Source: Kitasatospora aureofaciens (GTDB lineage Bacteria > Actinomycetota > Actinomycetes > Streptomycetales > Streptomycetaceae). Taken from it: a DNA stretch of 64,000 nt. The notes below the pieces were generated by a model. The model did no database searches. It had not been told where the DNA came from and worked only from the letters and a program-made list of their open reading frames with translations. Numbering within the stretch: the first letter of the stretch is position 1; each line of letters begins with the position of its first letter. Shown piece after piece: positions 7,453 through 16,397 of the stretch. Where the stretch lies: contig JODU01000011.1 in assembly GCA_000720845.1 (NCBI GenBank), positions 62,001-126,000 on the forward strand. The letters are read 5' to 3'. The position numbers and the translations under genes were made by a program.

Positions 7453-8487
7453 ATGCAGTACCGCACCTTGGGCCGCACCGGTGTGCAGGTCAGCTCGCTC
7501 GCGCTCGGCGCCATGAACTTCGGCAGCATCGGGCGCACCACCCAGGACGAGGCCACCGCCATCGTCGACGCGGCCCTGGAGGCCGGGATCAACCTCATCG
7601 ACACCGCCGACTGGTACAGCGGCGGCGAGTCGGAGGAGATGGTCGGCAAGGCGATCGCCGGGCGCCGCGACGACATCGTGCTGGCCACGAAGGCGTACAT
7701 GCCGATGAGCGACGAGCCCAACCACCAGGGCGCCTCGCGCCGCTGGCTGGTCACCGAGCTGGACAACAGCCTGCGCCGGCTCGGCGTGGACCACGTGGAC
7801 CTCTACCAGATCCACCGGTGGGACCCGAACACGAGTGACGAGGAGACCCTGTCCGCGCTCACCGATCTGCAGCGCGCCGGGAAGATCCGCTACTTCGGCT
7901 CCTCGACCTACCCCGCCTACCGCATCGTCGAGGCCCAGTGGGCCGCCCGCGAGCACCGGCTCGGCCGGTACGTCACCGAGCAGCCCAGCTACTCCCTCCT
8001 CCAGCGGGGGATCGAGAGCCAGGTGCTGCCGGTGACCGAGCACTACGGGCTCGGCGTGCTGGTGTGGAGCCCGCTGGCCTCGGGGTGGCTGTCGGGGGCG
8101 GTGCGCGCCGGGCGGGAGGTCGCCACGCACCGGTCGGCGGTGCTGCCGGAGCGTTTCGACCCCGCGGTGCCCGCCAACCGGGCCAGGCTCGACGCCGTCG
8201 AGAAGCTGGCCGCGGTCGCCGACGAGGCCGGGCTCACCCTGATCCAGCTCGCGCTCGGCTTCGTCACCGCGCACCCGGCCGTGACCGCCGCGCTCGTCGG
8301 GCCCCGCACCCTGGACCACCTCCACTCCCAGCTCGCCGCCGCCGACACCGTGCTCTCCGACGACGTCCTCGACGCGATCGACGCCATCGTCCCGCCCGGC
8401 ACGGATCTGGCCGCGCACGAGAAGTTCGACGCCACGCCCGCGCTGCTCGACCCGGCCCTGCGCCGTCGCCGGCCGGTGCGCGGCTGA
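7453..8487 (+). CDS. Aldo/keto reductase
   Basis: A 344-residue aldo/keto reductase with an intact catalytic set: Asp and Tyr in LIDTADWYSGGESEE, Lys in VLATKAYMPM and His in VDLYQIHRWD. These are (alpha/beta)8-barrel, NADPH-dependent enzymes that reduce carbonyl compounds; YajO/PhdYeiL-type members such as this are widespread and their substrates are rarely known. The ATG is preceded by GGAGGA at six-base spacing. It is divergent from a TetR gene with two operator-like repeats in the promoter, so expression is probably induced by a ligand of that TetR, perhaps a reactive carbonyl. Confidence 0.92.
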   Translation: MQYRTLGRTGVQVSSLALGAMNFGSIGRTTQDEATAIVDAALEAGINLIDTADWYSGGESEEMVGKAIAGRRDDIVLATKAYMPMSDEPNHQGASRRWLVTELDNSLRRLGVDHVDLYQIHRWDPNTSDEETLSALTDLQRAGKIRYFGSSTYPAYRIVEAQWAAREHRLGRYVTEQPSYSLLQRGIESQVLPVTEHYGLGVLVWSPLASGWLSGAVRAGREVATHRSAVLPERFDPAVPANRARLDAVEKLAAVADEAGLTLIQLALGFVTAHPAVTAALVGPRTLDHLHSQLAAADTVLSDDVLDAIDAIVPPGTDLAAHEKFDATPALLDPALRRRRPVRG

Positions 8488-8490
8488 GCG

Positions 8491-9204
8491 TCAGCGGACC
8501 GGCCGGCCCGCGCCCACCTCGCCGCGCCCGCGGGAGCGGTACACGACGTACGGCCGCACCAGGTAGCCCAGCGGCGCCGTGAAGGCGTGGATCAGGCGGG
8601 TGAAGGGCCACAGGGCGAACAGGGCCATGGCGAGCAGGGCGTGCAGGCGGTACACCAGCGGCGCCTCGGCCATGGCCGTCACGTCCGGGTCCAGGGCGAA
8701 CAGGCTGCGGAACCAGACGGAGACGCCGAGCCGGTAGTCGTACGAGGACTCGGCCGTCGCGCCGGATGCGGTGGCCGTCAGGCCGGCGAGGACGACCGTG
8801 ATCAGGAGAGGGTGGACCACCCGGTCGCCCCGGCTGGTCGCGGCTCTGATCGCCGGGGTGCGCAGGCGGCGGTACAGCAGGAGGGCGAGGCCCGCGAGCG
8901 TGGCCAGGCCCGCCGTGCCGCCCGCGATCAGGGCGTTGGCGTGGTAGACGTGCTCGCTGACGTGGAGGCGGTCGGTCAGCGACTCGGGGACCAGGAGGCC
9001 CGCGACATGGCCGGCGATCACGAACAGCAGGCCGTAGTGGAAGAGCGGGCCCGCCACCCGCAGCAGCCGGCTCTCGTGCAGCTGGCTGGAGCGGGTGGTG
9101 AAGCCGAAGCGGTCGTAGTGGTACCGCCAGGCGGTGCCCGCCACCAGCACCACCAGCGTCAGGTACGGCAGGACGCCCCACAGGGCGGTGTGCAGGTGCC
9201 TCAT
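8491..9204 (-). CDS. narI: Respiratory nitrate reductase gamma subunit
   Basis: A 237-residue membrane cytochrome b subunit with five hydrophobic segments. Likely haem-ligand histidines occur in LFHYGLLFVIAGHV and in RLHALLAMALFALWPFTRLIHAF. NarI takes electrons from menaquinol and passes them to NarH. The last gene of narGHJI; its ATG overlaps the narJ stop in an ATGA arrangement, showing tight translational coupling. The short basic C-terminal tail is unremarkable. Streptomyces usually carry several nar operons used in spores, stationary mycelium or hypoxia; this one seems to match the copy called nar3 in S. coelicolor, judging by neighbours. Confidence 0.92.
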   Translation of the reverse strand: MRHLHTALWGVLPYLTLVVLVAGTAWRYHYDRFGFTTRSSQLHESRLLRVAGPLFHYGLLFVIAGHVAGLLVPESLTDRLHVSEHVYHANALIAGGTAGLATLAGLALLLYRRLRTPAIRAATSRGDRVVHPLLITVVLAGLTATASGATAESSYDYRLGVSVWFRSLFALDPDVTAMAEAPLVYRLHALLAMALFALWPFTRLIHAFTAPLGYLVRPYVVYRSRGRGEVGAGRPVR

Positions 9205-9857
9205 CGGCGGACTCCTTCGTCGTTCGGCCGCGGCTGGGCGGGGAAGGGGCCCAGGACGTCCAGGCCCACCGCCTCGGCCGGCGGACCGGTACGGGTCAGG
9301 CGCAGGGCCTCCTCGCGGCTGGCCGGTGCCTGGCCCGGCAGGCACCGGCAGACGGCCTGGAGGAGGGCGGCGTAAGGGCTGCGGTGGGCTTCGAGGGCGT
9401 AGCGCAGGACCTCGGTCGCCGCGCGGTGCTCCGTCAGCAGTGCGGTGCCCGCCTCGGGGGTGCGGGCGGCGAACTCCAGCATCAGCGGCAGGAAGTCCGG
9501 CAGTTCGTCGTCCGGAGGGAGCCAGCCGTGGGCGCGGTACACGGACTTGATGCGGGCCAGCGCGGCGCCCCGGCGGCGGGTGTCGCCGTCGGTGTAGTAG
9601 GTGAGGTACAGGCAGCGGCGGCGGCTGCGGTCGAAGGTGGCGACGTAGCGGGCGGCGACGGCGAGGGGGTCCTCCCGCTCCGCCCGGTCGCAGAAGGAGA
9701 GCAGGAGCTGGATCTCGGGGCCGGGGAGCGCGGCGACCGTCTCGCGGACGGTGCGCGGGCGGCGGGGCCAGTCCCGGTCCGGGTAGCCGAGGAGCAGGGC
9801 GGCGGCCTGGAAGACGACCGGGGCGGTGGTGCGCGTTCCGGTACGGCCGCGGTTCAC
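9201..9857 (-). CDS. narJ: Nitrate reductase assembly chaperone
   Basis: A 218-residue NarJ of the TorD/NarJ all-helical chaperone family. It contains FQAAALLLGYPD at the start and the family's central YYTDGDTRRRG. NarJ binds apo-NarG, guides molybdenum-cofactor insertion and membrane docking, and is not part of the final enzyme. The GTG start overlaps the narH stop as GTGA and its own stop overlaps narI, so H, J and I are translationally coupled. Confidence 0.92.
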   Translation of the reverse strand: MNRGRTGTRTTAPVVFQAAALLLGYPDRDWPRRPRTVRETVAALPGPEIQLLLSFCDRAEREDPLAVAARYVATFDRSRRRCLYLTYYTDGDTRRRGAALARIKSVYRAHGWLPPDDELPDFLPLMLEFAARTPEAGTALLTEHRAATEVLRYALEAHRSPYAALLQAVCRCLPGQAPASREEALRLTRTGPPAEAVGLDVLGPFPAQPRPNDEGVRR

Positions 9858-11506
9858 AGCTCGGGCTCCGTCCGCACGGTGCCGCGGGCCCGCGGGAAGA
9901 GGCCGTTCGGGCGCCCCTTCCCGTTCCAGTTCAGGAGGTTGACCCGGCCGCGCAGCGCCGACGTGCCGGAGCCGCCGGTCGGCGGTGCGTGGAAGGTGCC
10001 GGGGTCGAACTCCTCGAAGCCGGGACCGCCCCCCGCGCCGTCAGGCATCATCCCCGGGCCGCCCACGCCGTCCAGGCTGCACCCCGCTCCGGTGCCGCCG
10101 GGGTCGGGGACGGAGCCGGTGTAGGCGGTCGGGATGACGTACCGCTCGTCGTACTTGGCGAGGGCGAGCAGCCGGTACAGCTCCAGGATGCCCGGCTCGT
10201 CCAGTCCGACCGCCTCGGCGATCCGCGGGTCCTGTTCCTCGCCGAGGTTGACGCGCCGCATGTGGGAGCGCATCGCGGCCAGCCGGCACAGGGCGGCCTC
10301 GACGGGTCCGGGATCGCCCGCGGTGAAGAGTTCGGCGAGGTAGCCGAGGGGGATGCGCAGCGTGTCGATCGCGCCGAACAGCGCGGCCGGGTCCTCCCCG
10401 TCGTGCCCGCTGCCGGTGAGGGCGTCGACGACCGGGGAGAGCGGCGGGACGTACCAGACCATCGGCATGGTGCGGTACTCCGGGTGCAGCGGGAGCGCGA
10501 CGCGGTAGCGGGTGATGAGGGCGCCCACCGGGGAGCGGCGCGCGGCCTCGACCCAGTCGTGCGGGATGCCGGAGGCTTCCGCAGCGCGGGCCACCTCCGG
10601 GTCGCCGGGGTCGAGGAAGCAGCCGAGCTGGGCCTCGTACAGGTCCTTCTCGTCGGTGACGGAGGCGGCGGCGCCTACTTTGTCGGGGTCGTAGAGCATG
10701 ACGCCGAGGTAGCGGAGCCGGCCGACGCAGGTCTCGGAGCAGACCGTCGGGTCGCCCGCCTCGATGCGCGGGTAGCAGAAGGTGCACTTCTCGGCCTTGC
10801 CGGTGGCGTGGTTGAAGTAGACCTTCTTGTACGGGCAGCCGCTGACGCACATCCGCCAGCCCCGGCAGCGGTCCTGGTCGACCAGGACGATGCCGTCCTC
10901 GACGCGCTTGTACAGGGCGCCGGAGGGGCAGACGGCGACGCAGGACGGGTTGAGGCAGTGCTCGCAGATGCGGGGCAGGTAGAACATGAACGCCCGCTCG
11001 TAGTCGAGGCGCACCTTCTCGCTCATCCGGGCCAGCAGCGGGTCGGCGGCGAGCTGGTCGGGGCCGCCGCCGAGGTCGTCGTCCCAGTTGGGGCCCCAGG
11101 TGATCTCCGCGGGCCGGCCGTCGATCAGGGAGCGGGGCGGGGCGGTGGGGATGTCGTCGCCGAGGGGGGCGGTGGTGAGGTTCTCGTAGTCGTAGGTCCA
11201 GGGCTGGTAGTAGTCGTCGAGGGTGGGGAGTTCGGGGTTGGCGAAGAGGCGGGCGAGGCGGCGGGCGCGGCCGCCGCTGCGCGGGACGAGGCGCCCGCCC
11301 TTGAGGTGCCAGCCGCCCTTCCACTTCTCCTGGTCCTCGTGGCCGCGGGGGTAGCCCTGGCCGGGCCGGGTCTCGACGTTGTTGAACCAGGCGTACTCGG
11401 TGCCGGTGCGGTTGGTCCAGGTCTGTTTGCAGGTGACCGAGCAGGTGTGGCAGCCGATGCACTTGTCGAGGTTCATGACCATCGCCACCTGTGCCATGAC
11501 GCGCAT
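9854..11506 (-). CDS. narH: Respiratory nitrate reductase beta subunit
   Basis: A 550-residue iron-sulfur subunit. The first cluster motif is CIGCHTCSVTCKQTW near residue 16, the second is CEHCLNPSCVAVCPSG, the third is CRGWRMCVSGCPY, and the last CTFCYPRIEAG with CSETCVGR. The tryptophan in CRGWRMC replaces a cysteine exactly where E. coli NarH has the residue that makes this a [3Fe-4S] cluster. NarH carries electrons from the NarI haems to NarG. The ATG at 11506 overlaps the narG stop by one base (TGATG). A longer open reading frame that extends upstream through narG in another frame is a shadow. Confidence 0.95.
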   Translation of the reverse strand: MRVMAQVAMVMNLDKCIGCHTCSVTCKQTWTNRTGTEYAWFNNVETRPGQGYPRGHEDQEKWKGGWHLKGGRLVPRSGGRARRLARLFANPELPTLDDYYQPWTYDYENLTTAPLGDDIPTAPPRSLIDGRPAEITWGPNWDDDLGGGPDQLAADPLLARMSEKVRLDYERAFMFYLPRICEHCLNPSCVAVCPSGALYKRVEDGIVLVDQDRCRGWRMCVSGCPYKKVYFNHATGKAEKCTFCYPRIEAGDPTVCSETCVGRLRYLGVMLYDPDKVGAAASVTDEKDLYEAQLGCFLDPGDPEVARAAEASGIPHDWVEAARRSPVGALITRYRVALPLHPEYRTMPMVWYVPPLSPVVDALTGSGHDGEDPAALFGAIDTLRIPLGYLAELFTAGDPGPVEAALCRLAAMRSHMRRVNLGEEQDPRIAEAVGLDEPGILELYRLLALAKYDERYVIPTAYTGSVPDPGGTGAGCSLDGVGGPGMMPDGAGGGPGFEEFDPGTFHAPPTGGSGTSALRGRVNLLNWNGKGRPNGLFPRARGTVRTEPEL

Positions 11507-14500
11507 CAGTACGTGACCTCCTGGGAGCGGCGCCGGATCGTGGTGACGGCGTCGCGCTGGTTGCCGGTCGGGCCGTAGTAGTTGGGGGCGAAGGAGAGCT
11601 GGCCGTAGCCGCCGATGAGGTGGGTGGGCTTGACGAGCAGCTTGGTGAGCGAGTTGTGGACGCCGCCGCGGCGGCCGTTCGCCTCCGACTTGGGCACGTT
11701 CACCAGGCGCTCCTGGACGTGGTACATCAGCACCGTGCCGTCCGGGACGCGGTGCGAGACGATCGCGCGGGCGACCACGACGCCGTGCGCGTTGACGGCC
11801 TCGACCCAGTCGTTGTCGGCGGCGCCGATCGCATGGGCGTCGGCGGGGCTCATCCAGATGACGGGTCCGCCGCGGGCCAGGGTCTGCATCAGCAGGTTCT
11901 CCTGGTACTCGGAGTGGATGGACCACTTGGCGTGCGGGGTGAGGTAGCGCACGGTCACCGCGCGGCCGTCGCCGGTCGGGGTCGGTGCGTCGCCCAGCTC
12001 GGCGAGGTTCAGCGGGGGCCGGTAGACCGGGAGCTGCTCGCCCAGTTCCGCCATCCAGTCGTGGTCGACGTAGAAGTGCTGGCGGCCGGTGAGGGTGTGC
12101 CAGGGCTTCTTGTGCTCGGTGTTGACGGTGAAGGGCGAGTACCGCCGGTCGGGTGCCTCCTTGCCGGACCACTCGAAGCTCGCGCCGACCTGTACGGGCC
12201 GTTCCTGGGTGTCGGAGAAGACCACGCGCCGCTCCCCCACCGACGCGGCCAGCTCCGCGAGCCCGGCGCCGGCGCCGACCCGGTCGGCGAGGCGGTCGAA
12301 GCCCTCGGCGGCGAGGCGGCCGTTGGTGGTGCCGGACAGGGCGAGGATCGCCTCGCAGAACTTGACGTCGGTGTCGAGCAGGGGGCGTCCGCGGGCCGGT
12401 CCGGCGGGCGCGGTGCCGCAGCGAGCGGCGAGCCAGCGGGCCTCCTCGTGCGGGTTGACGGTGACGCCCTTGACGGTCATGCCGTGTTCCTCGGCCAGCG
12501 GCCCGAAGGCGGCGAGCCGGTCGGCGACGGCCGTGTAGTCCCGTTCCACCAAGGACACTTGCGGGGCGTTGCGGCCGGGCTCGATGGGGGTGCGGCCGTC
12601 GCGCCAGTCGGTGACCCGGCCGCCGGGCTGGGCGGTCTCGCCGGGGGTGTCGTGCTGGAGGGCGGTGGCGACCAGGTCGTGGGCCGTGTCGAGGCGGCCG
12701 GCGGCGAGTTCGCCGAAGCGGCGGGCGAGCGAGTGGAAGATCTCGAAGTCGGTGCGCGCCTGCCAGGGCGGGTTGATCGCCGGGCTGAAGGCGTGCACGA
12801 AGGGGTGCATGTCCGTGGAGGACAGGTCGTGCTTCTCGTACCAGGTGGCGGCGGGCAGTACGAGGTCGGAGAAGAGCGTCGTGGAGGTCATCCGGAAGTC
12901 GAGGCTCAGCAGCAGGTCGAGCTTGCCCTGCGGGGCGTCGTCGCGCCAGGCCACGGAGCGGGGCCGGTGCCCGGGCGGTGCCTCGTCGGCGGTGGCACCG
13001 TCCCGGGCGCCGAGCAGGTGGCGCAGGAAGTACTCGTTGCCCTTGGCGGAGGAGCCGATCAGGTTGGCCCGCCACACGGTCAGCACGCGCGGCCAGTTGC
13101 GGGGCGCGTCGGGGTCCTCGCAGGCGAAGTCGACGGCGCCCGAGCCGAGTTGCTCCGCGATCCAGTCGCCCGGTTCCTGACCGCTCTCCCGGACGCGGCG
13201 GCCGAGGTCGAGCGGGTTGGCGTCGAAGGTCGGGTACGACGGCATCCAGCCGAGCCGGGCGGACTGGGCGACCAGGTCGGCGGTGTGCAGCCCGGCGAGG
13301 GTGCCGGGCGCGGTGGGCGACGCAAGGGCGTCGGCCGCGTGGGACTCGTACCGCCACTGGCCGGAATGCAGGTACCAGTACGGGGTGCCCGCCATCTGCC
13401 GCGAGGGCCTGACCCAGTCGGCGGCCGAGGACAGCTGCTGCCAGCCGGTGTACGGGCGGACCTTCTCCTGGCCGACGTAGTGCGCCCAGCCGCCGCCGTT
13501 GACGCCCTGGCAGCCGGTGAGGATGAGCAGGGAGAGGAAGGAGCGGTAGATGGTGTCGGAGTGGAACCAGTGGTTGGTGCCGGCGCCCATGACGATCATG
13601 CAGCGGCCGCGGGTCTGCTCGGCGGTGCGCGCGAACTCCCGGGCGGTGCGGACCGCCGCGTGGGCCGGGACGGAGGTGATGCGCTCCTGCCAGGCGGGGG
13701 TGCAGGGTTCGTCGGCGTCGTCGTAGCCGGTGGGCCAGTGGCCGGCGAGGCCGGGCCGGGCCACGGCGTACTGGGCGAGCAGCAGGTCGTAGACGGTGGT
13801 GACGAGCCGTCCGCCGACCTCCCGGGCCGGTACGCCGCGTACGACGGTGGCGCCCGGTTCGTCGAAGCGGGGCAGCACCACCTCGACACCGTTGTCAGGG
13901 CGGCCGCCGGTGTGCCCGTGCAGGGTGAGGAGCGGGTCGACCCCGCCGAGGTCGAGGTTCCAGCGCCCCGCACCGCCCTTGCCCCAGCGGTCGCCGAGGG
14001 TGCCGTTCGGGACGACGACGTCGTCGGTGTCGGCGTCGATCAGCACCGGCATCCAGGCCCGCGCCCCCTCGGCGGCGTGCCGGCCGAGGCCGAGGTCGGC
14101 GGCGGTGACGAACTTGCCGGGTGTGTAGCCGCCCTGCTTGTGCTCGTCGGCGTACTCGTCGAGGGCGACCAGGAAGGGCAGGTCGGTGAAGCGCTTCACG
14201 TAGTCGGTGAAGTACGGCACCTGCCGGCGCACGAAGAACTCGGTGAGCAGCACGTGCCCCATCGCCATGGCGAGCGCCCCGTCGGTGCCGGGGTGCGGGT
14301 GCAGCCACTCGTCGGCGAACTTGGTGGCGTCCGCGTAGTCCGGCGAGACGACGACGACCTTCTGGCCGCGGTAGCGGGCCTCCGCCATCCAGTGGGCGTC
14401 CGGGGTGCGGGTGACGGGGACGTTGGAGCCCCACAGCATCAGATGGGCCGCGTCCCACCAGTCCCCCGACTCCGGTACGTCGGTCTGGTCGCCGAAGACC

Positions 14501-15225
14501 TGCGGGGAGGCGATCGGCAGGTCGGCGTACCAGTCGTAGAAGGAGATCATCGGGGCGCCGATGAGGGAGTGGTAGCGGGCGCCGACCGCGTGCGAGGCCA
14601 TGGACATGGCGGGGATCGGGGAGAATCCGGCGACCCGGTCGGGCCCGTACTCGGCGATGGTGTGCACCTGGGCGGCGGCGGCGATCTCCAGGGCCTCGTC
14701 CCAGTCGAGCCGGACGAAACCGCCGTGCCCACGGGCCGACTGGTAACGCCGCCGCATCTCGGGGTCACCGGTCAGCTCGGCCCAGGCGGCCACCGGATCG
14801 CCGCCGTGCCGGCGCTTCGCCTCCCGGTACATTTCCACCAGGACGCCGCGGGCCAACGGATGGCGAACGCGAGTGGGCGAATAGGTGTACCAGGAAAAGG
14901 ACGCGCCGCGCGGACAGCCGCGGGGCTCGTACTCGGGCCGGTCGGGGCCGACGCTCGGATAATCCGTCTGCTGGGTCTCCCAGGTGATCAGACCGTCCTT
15001 GACGTACACCTTCCACGAGCAGGAACCCGTGCAGTTGACGCCGTGTGTGGAGCGCACGACTTTGTCATGCGCCCACCGCTCCCGATAAGGACTGTCATTG
15101 ACTTTCTGGTCCGTGCGGTACACGGCCCTCAGATCGAGGGTGGTCGGGGACTTCCGTAGCAGCTGACCGGCCTTCAGCAGCCGGTCCGCGGCGTCGGCCG
15201 CGGCCTTCGCCCTGCTTCGCACCAC
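11506..15225 (-). CDS. narG: Respiratory nitrate reductase alpha (catalytic) subunit
   Basis: A 1239-residue molybdopterin (bis-MGD) enzyme, the usual NarG length. The N-terminal [4Fe-4S] FS0 site is His61, Cys65 and Cys69 in STHGVNCTGSCSWKVYV, with Cys103 in PRGCPRG. FYDWYADLPIASPQ contains the aspartate expected to ligate molybdenum, and GSNVPVTRTPDAHW contacts the cofactor. GTG at 15225 is preferred because AAGGAG lies eight bases upstream; the frame stays open beyond it. No twin-arginine signal is visible, so the active site faces the cytoplasm. No narK transporter or regulator gene is adjacent, and no clear FNR or Rex box was found upstream. Confidence 0.95.
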   Translation of the reverse strand: MVRSRAKAAADAADRLLKAGQLLRKSPTTLDLRAVYRTDQKVNDSPYRERWAHDKVVRSTHGVNCTGSCSWKVYVKDGLITWETQQTDYPSVGPDRPEYEPRGCPRGASFSWYTYSPTRVRHPLARGVLVEMYREAKRRHGGDPVAAWAELTGDPEMRRRYQSARGHGGFVRLDWDEALEIAAAAQVHTIAEYGPDRVAGFSPIPAMSMASHAVGARYHSLIGAPMISFYDWYADLPIASPQVFGDQTDVPESGDWWDAAHLMLWGSNVPVTRTPDAHWMAEARYRGQKVVVVSPDYADATKFADEWLHPHPGTDGALAMAMGHVLLTEFFVRRQVPYFTDYVKRFTDLPFLVALDEYADEHKQGGYTPGKFVTAADLGLGRHAAEGARAWMPVLIDADTDDVVVPNGTLGDRWGKGGAGRWNLDLGGVDPLLTLHGHTGGRPDNGVEVVLPRFDEPGATVVRGVPAREVGGRLVTTVYDLLLAQYAVARPGLAGHWPTGYDDADEPCTPAWQERITSVPAHAAVRTAREFARTAEQTRGRCMIVMGAGTNHWFHSDTIYRSFLSLLILTGCQGVNGGGWAHYVGQEKVRPYTGWQQLSSAADWVRPSRQMAGTPYWYLHSGQWRYESHAADALASPTAPGTLAGLHTADLVAQSARLGWMPSYPTFDANPLDLGRRVRESGQEPGDWIAEQLGSGAVDFACEDPDAPRNWPRVLTVWRANLIGSSAKGNEYFLRHLLGARDGATADEAPPGHRPRSVAWRDDAPQGKLDLLLSLDFRMTSTTLFSDLVLPAATWYEKHDLSSTDMHPFVHAFSPAINPPWQARTDFEIFHSLARRFGELAAGRLDTAHDLVATALQHDTPGETAQPGGRVTDWRDGRTPIEPGRNAPQVSLVERDYTAVADRLAAFGPLAEEHGMTVKGVTVNPHEEARWLAARCGTAPAGPARGRPLLDTDVKFCEAILALSGTTNGRLAAEGFDRLADRVGAGAGLAELAASVGERRVVFSDTQERPVQVGASFEWSGKEAPDRRYSPFTVNTEHKKPWHTLTGRQHFYVDHDWMAELGEQLPVYRPPLNLAELGDAPTPTGDGRAVTVRYLTPHAKWSIHSEYQENLLMQTLARGGPVIWMSPADAHAIGAADNDWVEAVNAHGVVVARAIVSHRVPDGTVLMYHVQERLVNVPKSEANGRRGGVHNSLTKLLVKPTHLIGGYGQLSFAPNYYGPTGNQRDAVTTIRRRSQEVTY

Positions 15226-15441
15226 GTTGCCATCTCCTTGCGAACGCGACGGAGCGATGCCCGCCGGGTTTCGGCGGGCATGCTGTGTGCCGCTTTCAGC
15301 ATCTCGCCGGAATTCGCGGCAGAAACGATATTCCAGCACCCTTTGCGGAGGCGGGGGCGAAGGTTTTGATCCGCTTTGCAATAGTTGTCATGCGCATATT
15401 CTTCGACTGCGCCGACTTTCAGCCATGAATGCCGGGAGAAC

Positions 15442-16239
15442 TCACCCGGCCGTCCTCTCCGCCAGGAATTCGGCCCACGTCAGCTTGCCGACCAGCGCGT
15501 CTTCCAGGGTGAGATTCTCGCCAGAACGGTACGCGCGACCCGCTTTCCCGGGAATGCGCACCGGCAGCTTCGGGCGCCGGCTGCCGCCGCGCAGGTCGAG
15601 ATAGGAACGGGCCAGCGTGGCCAGATCGAGGACCTCGGGTCCGGTCATGTCGGGGACCCGGCCGGACGGCTCGCCCAGGGTCAGTTCGGCCATGCGCGCG
15701 GCGACCTCGCGGGCGGCGACCGGTTGCAGACGCAGCCCGCCCGGGACCGGGAGGACCGGCAGCCGGGTCATCTTCTCGATCATCGTCAGGGTCAGCTCGT
15801 GGAACTGGGCCGCCCGCAGCACCGTCCAGCCGATGCCCGAGCCGGCGATCGCCCGCTCCGACTCCAGCTTGGTGCGCAGCCAGGCCAGCGGGACCCGGTC
15901 GGCGCCCACGACGGAGATGTACGCCAGGTGCCCCACGTCCGCGCGGACGGCGGCGCGCACCAGGGTGCGGGTCGCCTCGTCGTCGCCCTTGGGGCCGCCC
16001 GCCATGTGCAGGATGGTGCGCACACCGTCGACGGCGGCCTCGACGCCCTCGCCGGTGCGCAGGTCGCCGGTGACGTGGGTGACGCCGTCACCGTCGGTGG
16101 GGCGGGGCTGCCGGGTGAGGACGCGGACCTCGTGGCCGGCCGCCCGCAGCAGCGGGACGACGTGGCCGCCGAGGGTGCCGGTGCCGCCGGTGACCAGCAG
16201 GGGCGTGCTGGAGGCCGAGGGGGTCGAGGGGTGGGTCAT
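15442..16239 (-). CDS. NmrA-like NAD(P)-binding protein
   Basis: A 265-residue atypical short-chain dehydrogenase. It starts with the nucleotide-binding glycine motif LLVTGGTGTLGGHVV and continues with the NADP-type RVLTRQPRP. HLAYISVVGADRVP and WLRTKLESERAIAGSGIGW take the place of the usual catalytic YxxxK region, as in NmrA/azoreductase-like members that sense redox cofactor ratios or reduce quinones. The ATG has GGGAGC upstream. It is downstream of, and in the same direction as, the alcohol dehydrogenase, but a large hairpin separates them. Function is not assigned beyond the fold. Confidence 0.82.
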   Translation of the reverse strand: MTHPSTPSASSTPLLVTGGTGTLGGHVVPLLRAAGHEVRVLTRQPRPTDGDGVTHVTGDLRTGEGVEAAVDGVRTILHMAGGPKGDDEATRTLVRAAVRADVGHLAYISVVGADRVPLAWLRTKLESERAIAGSGIGWTVLRAAQFHELTLTMIEKMTRLPVLPVPGGLRLQPVAAREVAARMAELTLGEPSGRVPDMTGPEVLDLATLARSYLDLRGGSRRPKLPVRIPGKAGRAYRSGENLTLEDALVGKLTWAEFLAERTAG

Positions 16240-16293
16240 GGCTGCTCCCGGTGTCCGTGGCGTCCGGGGCGCGGGGTGGGAACCGATGTGGGA

Positions 16294-16349
16294 CCGCCCC
16301 GCCCGGACGTCCGCCGTATGTGGTGGCGGTATGACCCGGGGCGGGGCGG
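16294..16349 (-). terminator. Hairpin terminator after the alcohol dehydrogenase
   Basis: Arms 16294-16306 and 16336-16349 pair over about 13 bp with one bulged base, and an inner CCGCC/GGCGG stem (16311-16315 with 16325-16329) extends it. It lies 3' of the dehydrogenase on the minus strand. Confidence 0.6.
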
Positions 16350-16397
16350 CCGTGTGACAGGGCGGAGGGAAGAATCCGAGAAAATCTTCCCCCGGGA

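Noticed and set aside
5959..8418. Long minus-strand frame of 819 codons crossing two regulators
   Set aside because: It shadows the HxlR, TetR and aldo/keto reductase genes, whose motifs are in the other frames; its amino-acid makeup (His/Arg/Gly-rich) is typical of antisense frames at high GC.
11620..15159. 1179-codon plus-strand frame opposite narG
   Set aside because: Composition is valine/glycine/aspartate-rich antisense noise, and narG has complete family motifs on the other strand.
15226..15441. Possible FNR or Rex box upstream of narG
   Set aside because: TTGATCCGCTTTGCAA-like sequence is only a partial match, and no symmetric TTGAT-n4-ATCAA or TTGTGA-n6-TCACAA is present.
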